Assembly: GCA_026395435.1 (NCBI GenBank)
Contig: JAPLYT010000003.1
Location: 199,328-238,834, forward strand
Length of the DNA: 39,507 nucleotides
Direction of reading: 5' to 3'
Source of the DNA: Candidatus Saccharimonadota bacterium
Lineage (GTDB): Bacteria; Patescibacteriota; Saccharimonadia; Saccharimonadales; AWTP1-31
The translations under genes were made by a program, and so were the position numbers. The stretch's first letter is position 1. Every line of letters starts with the position of its first letter. The notes under the pieces were generated by a model. The model ran no database searches and was not told the origin of the DNA. It saw nothing but the letters and a program-made list of their open reading frames with translations. Of the stretch, positions 23,020-28,874 are shown one piece after another.

Positions 23020-23832
23020 ATGAAAGCTTTAAAACTCAACCATGAATTCGCACAAGCAATTGTACAAGGGAAGAAGACTTCGACCTGGCGCGTCAATGAC
23101 GATAAAGACCTTCACGTCAATGACATGGTCACTCTAATCGATAAAGTCGACCCACTTAAGCCCGAGAGTTGGACCGGTATTGGAGTAGTCCAGATTTCGA
23201 GCATACTCGAAAAGCGCTTAGGAGAAATTGAGAAAAATGATGTACCACCAAATGAATTGTTGCCTGATAAAACTGAACTGCTAAAAATCTTCCAAGGATT
23301 TTACGGGCCACAGATCAATCTAGAGACGCCAGTAAAAATCATAAATTTTGCGAGAGCTACCAATACTGGAGTTTCTTTCCTAGAGTCTGCTGAATCAACG
23401 ATAAAATCATCACCGGCAGAAGTACAACTTTTCTCCGACGGTGGCTCTAGGGGCAACCCAGGGCCTTCTGCGTGTGGCTTTGCGCTGATTGATATGAAAG
23501 GGGAGGTCATCGTTGAAGATGGTCTATTTCTCGGCGTTACGACGAACAACCAAGCAGAATATCAATCATTGAAGCTCGGACTTGAGACGGCCCTTGCACG
23601 TCATTTTAAAATCGTCCATGTGTATATGGATAGTACACTGGTCGTGAATCAGATGAATGGTATTTATTCGGTCAAAAATCGTGATCTCATCCCGATTCAT
23701 CAATTTATTGTTGATCTTCTTCCTCGGTTTGAGAAAGTTATTTTTACATATATACCAAGAGAGCGTAACAAACGTGCCGATGCTAAAGTCAATGAAGTCT
23801 TAGATGCTGAAACTAAAAAATCACCCGGATGA
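23020..23832 (+). CDS. ASCH-domain - RNase HI fusion protein
   Basis: A 270-residue two-domain protein. Residues 1-110 look like an ASCH (PUA-like) domain: MKALKLNHEFAQAIVQGKKTSTWRVNDDKDLHVNDMVTLID, where the GKKT-(S)T-WR and DxV.L motifs are typical. Residues about 135-262 are an RNase HI: SDGGSRGNPG (Asp), NNQAEYQSL (Glu), VHVYMDSTLVVNQMNG (Asp) and RERNKRADAKVNE (Asp), i.e. all four catalytic acids. The combination suggests an RNA-binding module that directs RNase H to RNA in hybrids (inference). The last codons overlap the terminator of rnpB on the other strand. Confidence 0.88.
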   Translation: MKALKLNHEFAQAIVQGKKTSTWRVNDDKDLHVNDMVTLIDKVDPLKPESWTGIGVVQISSILEKRLGEIEKNDVPPNELLPDKTELLKIFQGFYGPQINLETPVKIINFARATNTGVSFLESAESTIKSSPAEVQLFSDGGSRGNPGPSACGFALIDMKGEVIVEDGLFLGVTTNNQAEYQSLKLGLETALARHFKIVHVYMDSTLVVNQMNGIYSVKNRDLIPIHQFIVDLLPRFEKVIFTYIPRERNKRADAKVNEVLDAETKKSPG

Positions 23833-23841
23833 GGGTGATCG
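23816..23841 (-). terminator. rnpB terminator inside the 3' end of the RNase H gene
   Basis: Minus strand ATCACCC-TCATCC-GGGTGAT followed by TTTTTT. It overlaps the last codons of the convergent ASCH-RNase H gene. Confidence 0.75.
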
Positions 23842-23845
23842 CTTA

Positions 23846-24217
23846 GTATCAGGCTATGTGTAAGCCGGGTTCTGTTTTTACCTCCGAAGAGGTAAACACT
23901 AATCATCTATCTAGTCCCATAATTGCTCATGGGATCAAGCGGGTCATAACATGCTCAGACGGGAGCCCTCTACGATACAGTAGATTTGAACATATTTCCT
24001 TGCAGCAGACAGGGTTTACCGTTTCATATCGTCACCGATACAAATTGCGAGCTCTTACCTCGCTCGTTTCACCCTTACCTCAAACAATGTTGAGGCGGTT
24101 TCGTTTCTGTGGCACTTTCCCTAAGGTTTCCCTCGGTTGCTGTTAACAACTGTCATCTCCCAGTGCTGCCCGGACTTTCCTCCCAAGTTGCCTTGGGCGA
24201 TTAGTCGATAACCTGAC
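23846..24217 (-). ncRNA. rnpB: RNase P RNA
   Basis: The catalytic RNA that removes 5' leaders from tRNA precursors. On the minus strand the 5' region contains GAGGAAAGTCCGGGC (conserved CR I / P4 strand), GAGGGAAACC, and the 3' end has AGAACCCGGCTTA with the helix P1 partner. P1 can be paired: GTCAGGTTAT at the 5' end with ATAGCCTGAT at the 3' end. The transcription start near 24217 follows TGg-TATAAT (24224-24229, minus strand) by 7 nt. About 372 nt, bacterial type. The exact ends are inferred from P1 and the promoter. Confidence 0.95.
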
Positions 24218-24223
24218 AACAGT

Positions 24224-24232
24224 ATTATACCA
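24224..24232 (-). promoter_or_regulatory. Extended -10 promoter of rnpB
   Basis: Minus strand TGg-TATAAT, 7 nt before the first base of helix P1. Confidence 0.65.
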
Positions 24233-24236
24233 TAAA

Positions 24237-24268
24237 AATAACCACTTTGATCAAGCAAAGTGGTTATT
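24237..24268 (-). terminator. Terminator of the infC-rpmI-rplT operon
   Basis: AATAACCACTTTG / CAAAGTGGTTATT, 13-bp stem with 6-nt loop, followed on the minus strand by TTTTATGG. It lies between rplT and the rnpB promoter. Confidence 0.85.
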
Positions 24269-24286
24269 CAATGTATCGAAATGAAT

Positions 24287-24631
24287 TTATTTTTGGCTAG
24301 CTTTGACGATTGCTGCAAAAGCAGTCGGCTCATTCACAGCAAGTTCACTCATGATCTTACGATCAATGGTAATGTTTGCGTTCTTGATTGCAGCGATTAA
24401 TCGGCTATAGGTTGTGCCGTTAATACGTGCAGCAGCGTTAATACGTGCATTCCATAGTGCGCGGAAGGTTCGCTTGCGGTTGCGGCGATCGCGGTATGCG
24501 AACTGGAGGCCCTTTGTGATGGCCTGTCGACCGCGCTTGATGCTTGATCGGTTACCACGGGTCATTCCCTTAGTAGCTTTACGAATTTTCTGGTGTCGTG
24601 CGTGGCTTGTAACGCCTCTTTTTACTCGCAT
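24287..24631 (-). CDS. rplT: 50S ribosomal protein bL20
   Basis: A 114-residue ribosomal protein: [34 protein letters not shown] followed by [23 protein letters not shown], clearly bL20. It assembles early on 23S rRNA. Last gene of the operon, 3 bp after rpmI, with GGAG upstream of the ATG. Confidence 0.97.
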   Translation of the reverse strand: MRVKRGVTSHARHQKIRKATKGMTRGNRSSIKRGRQAITKGLQFAYRDRRNRKRTFRALWNARINAAARINGTTYSRLIAAIKNANITIDRKIMSELAVNEPTAFAAIVKASQK

Positions 24632-24634
24632 ATT

Positions 24635-24829
24635 CTATGCTCCTGACATTGTTTTAAGGGTTTTCTTAGCTTTTCCAGTGACAGCCTCTAATCCAGCTAG
24701 GCCTCGTTTTCGGGCACCGCTCTTTTTTTGCAAAAAGTGACTCGCCATTGAATGGCGTCTGAGGACTTTTCCGTTCTTAGTGACACGGATTCTATCTTTT
24801 GTACCGCTATGCGTCTTTAACTTTGGCAT
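24635..24829 (-). CDS. rpmI: 50S ribosomal protein bL35
   Basis: A 64-residue bL35: MPKLKTHSGTKDRIRVTKNGKVLRRHSMASHFLQKKS, typical basic sequence. AGGAG (24838-24842) is 8 nt upstream of the ATG. The gene overlaps the end of infC by 23 bp. Confidence 0.96.
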   Translation of the reverse strand: MPKLKTHSGTKDRIRVTKNGKVLRRHSMASHFLQKKSGARKRGLAGLEAVTGKAKKTLKTMSGA

Positions 24830-25337
24830 TGTTGTTGCTCCTAATCACAAAACTTAACTGTTTACCGCTGAGTTGAGGCTGTTGATCGACTGCGATCATT
24901 TCACCAAAACCTGCTATTACTTTATCTGCAAGTTGAAATCCGAGGTCCTTGTGGGCAAGTTCACGTCCTCTATAGAAAACAGTGATCTTTACCTTATGAC
25001 CTGCTTCCAAGAAACCAATAATCTTTCGTGTTTTAACACCCAGATCATGTTCACCGATTTTCAGTCCAAATCGCATCTGTTTAACTTCGAAAGATTTGGC
25101 ACTACGTTTGTTTTTCTGTAGTTGCTTCGTCTTTTGATAGTTGAACTTTCCCCAGTCAATAATTTTAGCAACTGGTGGATTCGCTTCGGGTGAAATCTCT
25201 ACGAGATCTAATCCTTGTTCTTCAGCTAACTGTAGTGCTTCCTCGCGGGAGACTACTCCGAGCTGATTCCCATCTTGGTCGATTACTCGTAGTTGTGATG
25301 CTCGAATCATATGATTCAAGCGGGTTATCTTGGCGAT
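24807..25337 (-). CDS. infC: Translation initiation factor IF-3, probable AUC start
   Basis: Discriminates start codons and keeps ribosomal subunits apart. The N domain reads LNHMIRASQLRVIDQDGNQLGVVSREEAL (INxxIR...VRLID...GEQLGI in the family), the C domain ends with FVIRSNNNAKVKDA. Possible ATG 25310 and TTG 25319 are 33 and 24 nt from any Shine-Dalgarno sequence. AAGGAG (25344-25349) stands 6 nt before an in-frame ATC at 25337, giving 176 residues. Rare AUU/AUC/AUA starts are well known for infC, where IF-3 represses its own translation, so ATC is chosen. Confidence 0.92.
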   Translation of the reverse strand: MAKITRLNHMIRASQLRVIDQDGNQLGVVSREEALQLAEEQGLDLVEISPEANPPVAKIIDWGKFNYQKTKQLQKNKRSAKSFEVKQMRFGLKIGEHDLGVKTRKIIGFLEAGHKVKITVFYRGRELAHKDLGFQLADKVIAGFGEMIAVDQQPQLSGKQLSFVIRSNNNAKVKDA

Positions 25338-25370
25338 TGCTTGCTCCTTGCATCGATTAAGGTTCGTACA

Positions 25371-25399
25371 AGTGTACCAAACATTACAACAGGGGTCAA
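25371..25399 (-). promoter_or_regulatory. Promoter of infC-rpmI-rplT
   Basis: Minus strand TTGACC (25394-25399), 17-nt spacer, TACACT (25371-25376). It overlaps the comM stop codon; the leader before infC is about 27 nt. Confidence 0.7.
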
Positions 25400-26928
25400 G
25401 TGCTTATGGCATCAAAAGCTACTTGTTTTCTTCGATATTGCAGAGCTTCACTTATATGCTGGACCTCAATAGCCTTAGATTGTTCAATATCCGCAATAGT
25501 ACGAGCGACTCTCACGGTATGCATATAATTTCTGGCAGAAATATGTAATTTTTCTCCTGCGAGATTGATAAGTTCGAGCGCATTAACTGATAAATTGGCG
25601 AATTTTTTTATTTGTTTGTTGCTCATATCCCCATTTATAGCGAGCTGATTACCATATCTCCTACATTGAATCTCGCGAGCTTTTTGGACGCTAAGACGTA
25701 TTTGCGTCGTATCACGAGTGCCGCTTGAATCAGCCAACAACCTAGAATGATCAATTTCTTCTACTTCGATAAACATATCAATGCGATCAGTTATCGGGCC
25801 TGATAATTTTCTTTGATAATTTGATATTTGATACGGCATACAAACACACTCTTTAGTTGTTCCCCAATAGCCGCAGGGGCAGGGATTCGCGGTGGCTATG
25901 AGTATAAAGTGAGCAGGGTACTCGATAGTCCCACTCGCTCGGGCGATTCTAATTTTCCTATCTTCTAAGGGCTGACGAAGAGATTCGATGGCTGCCCGGC
26001 TAAATTCGGGGAATTCATCGAGGAATAAAACACCTTGATGGCTCAAGCTAATTTCTCCTGGACGTGGGTTCTGTCCGCCACCAATCAGTGATATATCACT
26101 TGCCGTGTGATGAGGCGCCCTAAAAGGTCGTTCGGTCACAACAGTATCATTATTTGAGCCAGTCAAGCTTGCAAGTTGAGTTACCTCAAGCATTTCTTCA
26201 TGGCTCATTGGGGGGAGTATTCCTTTGAATGCTTTCGCGAGCATACTTTTTCCTGTTCCTGGTGGGCCGCTTAAAAGAATGTTGTGCCCACCTGCTGCAG
26301 CTATTTCAAGCGCTCTCTTGGCAATTGAGTGTCCAATAACTTCCTGCATGTCCACCTCACTCTTATCGAGCGGGGCCACAATCGCTTGAGGCTCGATGTG
26401 CCGTACAGGGGATAATTGGTTGGATCCGCCCAGATGATTATAGATATCTTGCAAAGTCGCAACCGGATAGAGCTCTATGTTAGGCACTAACGAAGCTTGG
26501 TCTAGATTCAATGACGGGATGAAGCATTTCTTAAACCCAAGCTTCCTTGCTTGTAGTACTATGCCAACAATACCATGCACAGGTCTCAGCTCACCGCTTA
26601 AGCCTAGTTCGCCAATAAATACCGAGTCATCTACGTTTGTCCTGATTTGTTCTGTAGCAGAGAGTATGGCGACGGCGATCGCAAGATCCAAGTTTGTACC
26701 GTGTTTCGGCATATCGCCTGGCGCTAAATTGATCGTTATTCGTTTTTTGGGAAACGCCACCATACTATTTGCAAATGCACTTCTGATTCTTTCCCTAGAT
26801 TCATCCACGGCTTTATTTGCGATGCCTACGATGATCATAGCGGGGAGTCCTTTTGTTACCACGCACTCTACGACGATAGTAATCCCATTCATCCCGTGGC
26901 TAATAATGCTATGAGTTTTTGCGTGCAT
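25396..26928 (-). CDS. comM: ComM/YifB-family Mg-chelatase-like AAA+ ATPase
   Basis: A 510-residue protein of the ComM family; ComM is a branch-migration helicase that integrates DNA taken up by transformation. N-terminal ChlI-like domain (about 15-130, VECVVTKGLPAMIIVGIANKAVDESRERIRSAF; INLAPGDMPKHGTNLDLAIAVAIL), AAA+ core with Walker A LLSGPPGTGKSMLAKAF and Walker B GVLFLDEFPEF, an arginine-finger region and a C-terminal zinc-type CPCGYWGTTKECVC and Mg_chelatase_C segment. A GTG at 26943 exists, but TATATA (26935-26940) lies 6 nt before ATG 26928, so a leaderless start is likely. With the pilus genes, it suggests competence. Confidence 0.93.
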   Translation of the reverse strand: MHAKTHSIISHGMNGITIVVECVVTKGLPAMIIVGIANKAVDESRERIRSAFANSMVAFPKKRITINLAPGDMPKHGTNLDLAIAVAILSATEQIRTNVDDSVFIGELGLSGELRPVHGIVGIVLQARKLGFKKCFIPSLNLDQASLVPNIELYPVATLQDIYNHLGGSNQLSPVRHIEPQAIVAPLDKSEVDMQEVIGHSIAKRALEIAAAGGHNILLSGPPGTGKSMLAKAFKGILPPMSHEEMLEVTQLASLTGSNNDTVVTERPFRAPHHTASDISLIGGGQNPRPGEISLSHQGVLFLDEFPEFSRAAIESLRQPLEDRKIRIARASGTIEYPAHFILIATANPCPCGYWGTTKECVCMPYQISNYQRKLSGPITDRIDMFIEVEEIDHSRLLADSSGTRDTTQIRLSVQKAREIQCRRYGNQLAINGDMSNKQIKKFANLSVNALELINLAGEKLHISARNYMHTVRVARTIADIEQSKAIEVQHISEALQYRRKQVAFDAIST

Positions 26929-26972
26929 GGGTACTATATACACGATGATTTCTCTATTAACAAAAGCAAAAA

Positions 26973-27003
26973 AAAACAGCCCTTTGCGAGGAGGGCTGTT
27001 TTA
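26973..27003. terminator. Hairpin 1 of a series upstream of comM
   Basis: AAAACAGCCCT / AGGGCTGTTTT with an 8-nt loop and T-rich flanks on the plus strand and A tract (T on minus). No gene is found that it should terminate. Confidence 0.6.
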
Positions 27004-27047
27004 TATTTTTTTGATATTTCTATTTTTGTTGTCTCTGTTTTTGGTGG

Positions 27048-27074
27048 AACAACGGCTTGCGAGAAGCCGTTGTT
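27048..27074. terminator. Hairpin 2 of the series
   Basis: AACAACGGCTT-GCGAG-AAGCCGTTGTT, perfect 11-bp stem, followed on the plus strand by TCGTTTTTGTTTTTG. A third hairpin, GCACTT/AAGTGC, follows at about 27097-27117. Confidence 0.55.
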
Positions 27075-27119
27075 ACGAAGTCGTTTTTGTTTTTGAGCAC
27101 TTAATTTATTCAAGTGCTA

Positions 27120-27861
27120 AACCTATCTTATAAATTGTCTTTTTAACTGTCAACACGAATGTGCTTAATTTTTACAGAAAGCTGTGTATAACTTTTCGAC
27201 TAGATTTTTATTTGCTATCGATATTTAAAAAATAGAGCCTATGATCGCCTATTTTAACGCGTAAAACATAATGAATATACACATGCATCAAAGTGCACTC
27301 GCCAATATTAATTAGAAACATATATGTATAAACTTACAGCCACACACGTCCTGCATATATAGAATGTGGAGGGTCTAGCTTGCCGGCATGCAGGAGAATA
27401 TTTACTATTACGTTGAAAATACATAACTTAATACTCAAAATAATTCGTGATGAACAGGGGAGCGCATGCGATGTATCGACTAAATGAGAACTTACGATAA
27501 ATACTAAGATGATAATTACTCTCAAAATATTTTGAACTAGGCGATTCAGGTATATGATTTAAGTCGATTGCTGACAGTACGAACGCAAAGAGCTATGATA
27601 GTTATTCAACTTTTTGGGCATAGAAGACTACTATTTTAATTTTTTAAACTAATGAAATATGCACAATGCTAATTACAAAATAACCACATTAATTTTTACT
27701 TGAAACAATTCCTATTGTAATCTTTTAAGGTGCTAAAAGCGCAATAAACCACTAGCAAATTGATTGATACGTTGTAAATATAGATACAATAATATGTATA
27801 AATAAGTCAATATATTGACGCACCAACAGGGTAATGATGTTATTATCACTACATAAACTTA
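27120..27861. other. AT-rich gene-free stretch, possible replication origin region
   Basis: No ORF on either strand looks real. The stretch is strongly AT-rich. TGTGTATAA at 27183-27191 is the complement of a DnaA box (TTATACACA), and TGTGCTTAA (about 27160), ATATACACA (about 27275) and ATATGCACA (about 27657) are near matches. gyrB/gyrA lie a few kb away. These points would fit oriC, but boxes are few and scattered and dnaA is not in the window, so the call is tentative. Confidence 0.25.
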
Positions 27862-27890
27862 TTGACATAAGCATTTTGTTCTAGTATTGT
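27862..27890 (+). promoter_or_regulatory. Strong consensus promoter for a structured RNA
   Basis: Perfect -35 TTGACA (27862-27867), 17-nt spacer, -10 TATTGT (27885-27890). One of the two best -35 boxes in the window, the other being that of the rRNA operon. Confidence 0.75.
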
Positions 27891-27896
27891 TGGTTG

Positions 27897-28035
27897 TGTA
27901 AGGATTATTGATTCTTACACCACTCTTCGTCGCTCTCATTTGCGGAAACGCAAGTAGAGCGGTCAGTCACAGCTCGGACGGTAAGCGCTCTAATAGTTTA
28001 TTTTAAACAAGCGGATTTACCGTCCAGCTCCTTAT
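27897..28035 (+). ncRNA. Candidate structured non-coding RNA, unknown family
   Basis: Starts 7 nt after the -10. Three clear helices: GTGTAAG/CTTACAC (27896-27921); CGCTCT-CAT-TTGCG-GAAA-CGCAA-GT-AGAGCG (27935-27965), a GNRA-tetraloop hairpin with an internal loop; and a long arm GGACGGTAA/TTACCGTCC (27977-28031) containing GTTTA/TAAAC. G/C-rich compared with the AT-rich surroundings, and without an ORF. There is no U tract after the last helix, so the 3' end is uncertain and it could also be a long leader of the gene at 28109, although that gene has its own -10. Confidence 0.55.
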
Positions 28036-28049
28036 AAACATTACAAAGA

Positions 28050-28058
28050 CTGATATAC
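28050..28058 (+). promoter_or_regulatory. Extended -10 promoter for small membrane protein
   Basis: TGa-TATACT; transcription would start near 28065, 44 nt before ATG 28109. Confidence 0.5.
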
Positions 28059-28108
28059 TAAACCGTGACAAAACCGATTAGACTGTCGGGAAACTTTTGG
28101 GAGCCGAG

Positions 28109-28474
28109 ATGACTGAATTTATGCATAAAGCCAAGAATCAAGTAAGAGTATCTTTATTGGTAGTTATCCTTCTGTTAGGATTTTTACTATTCACCAACCC
28201 AAATAACTTACCAATCTTACTCCTTATCACCCCGATCTTTTTACTATTCGTTTTTCTTACGAGCTCTATATCTGTCGTGTTAAAGGCCTTACATAAAAAT
28301 CCCGCGTCAAATCCTAGCGGCGTCTCGGTTTATGCGGTCACATTTTCATTTGTAACTTGTCTTGCTCTCCTGTTGCGATCGATTGATCAGCTTAACGGCA
28401 AGGACATTCTGCTTATTATAATTTTATTTGTAGTAAGTATTTTCTATATACGGCATATTAGACCATCGAAATAA
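28109..28474 (+). CDS. Small membrane protein, unrecognised
   Basis: A 121-residue protein with four hydrophobic segments (about 10-30, 33-55, 68-85 and 95-112) and short charged termini. GGGAG (28099-28103) is 5 nt before ATG 28109; a TTG 12 nt upstream is less likely. No family recognised. The next gene has its own promoter, so it may be monocistronic. Confidence 0.65.
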   Translation: MTEFMHKAKNQVRVSLLVVILLLGFLLFTNPNNLPILLLITPIFLLFVFLTSSISVVLKALHKNPASNPSGVSVYAVTFSFVTCLALLLRSIDQLNGKDILLIIILFVVSIFYIRHIRPSK

Positions 28475-28524
28475 TTATAAAACTCGTAGTAAACTAAAAT
28501 TCACATCTGTTATAATTAAGTTAA

Positions 28525-28869
28525 ATGAATCCAACAAATATAGACGAAAACAATATTCAAATGCCTAATAATCAGGGCGTTAATTCCTTTAATCCGATCG
28601 ATTCTCAGACTCCAGTATCCGCGCCACTCGATGCTGGCATGCTCGCAGCAACTCAACCGCAGGCCCCTGGAGGGCCGGCAGGTAGTCAATATGCTCCTGT
28701 AATTGCCGAAGATGCCGATCTTATTGAAAAAGAATGGGTGACTCGTGCGAAAATGATAGTCGCAAAAACTAAAGATGATCCTAGAGAGCAGAATAAAGAG
28801 ATTAACAAGTTTAAAGCTGACTATCTCAAGAAACGATACAATAAAGACATTAAAGTAAGTGAAGTGTAG
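28525..28869 (+). CDS. Hypothetical protein co-encoded with TraG-like ATPase
   Basis: A 114-residue soluble protein. The first 60 residues are low complexity and rich in Asn, Pro, Gln, Ala (disordered). The last 55 residues form a charged helical region (DADLIEKEWVTRAKMIVAKTKDDPREQNKEINKFKADYLKKRYNKDI). This type is found directly before the large ATPase in CPR genomes, as far as I know; here the gap is 5 bp, so they are coupled. TGt-TATAAT (28508-28516) ends 8 nt before the ATG. Confidence 0.75.
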   Translation: MNPTNIDENNIQMPNNQGVNSFNPIDSQTPVSAPLDAGMLAATQPQAPGGPAGSQYAPVIAEDADLIEKEWVTRAKMIVAKTKDDPREQNKEINKFKADYLKKRYNKDIKVSEV

Positions 28870-28874
28870 TCTGT

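Noticed and set aside
23856-24146. 96-codon ORF on the plus strand
   Set aside because: It is antisense to rnpB, whose conserved elements explain the sequence.
27334-27525. 63-codon minus-strand ORF
   Set aside because: No ribosome-binding site or promoter, low-complexity hydrophobic sequence, in an AT-rich non-coding stretch.
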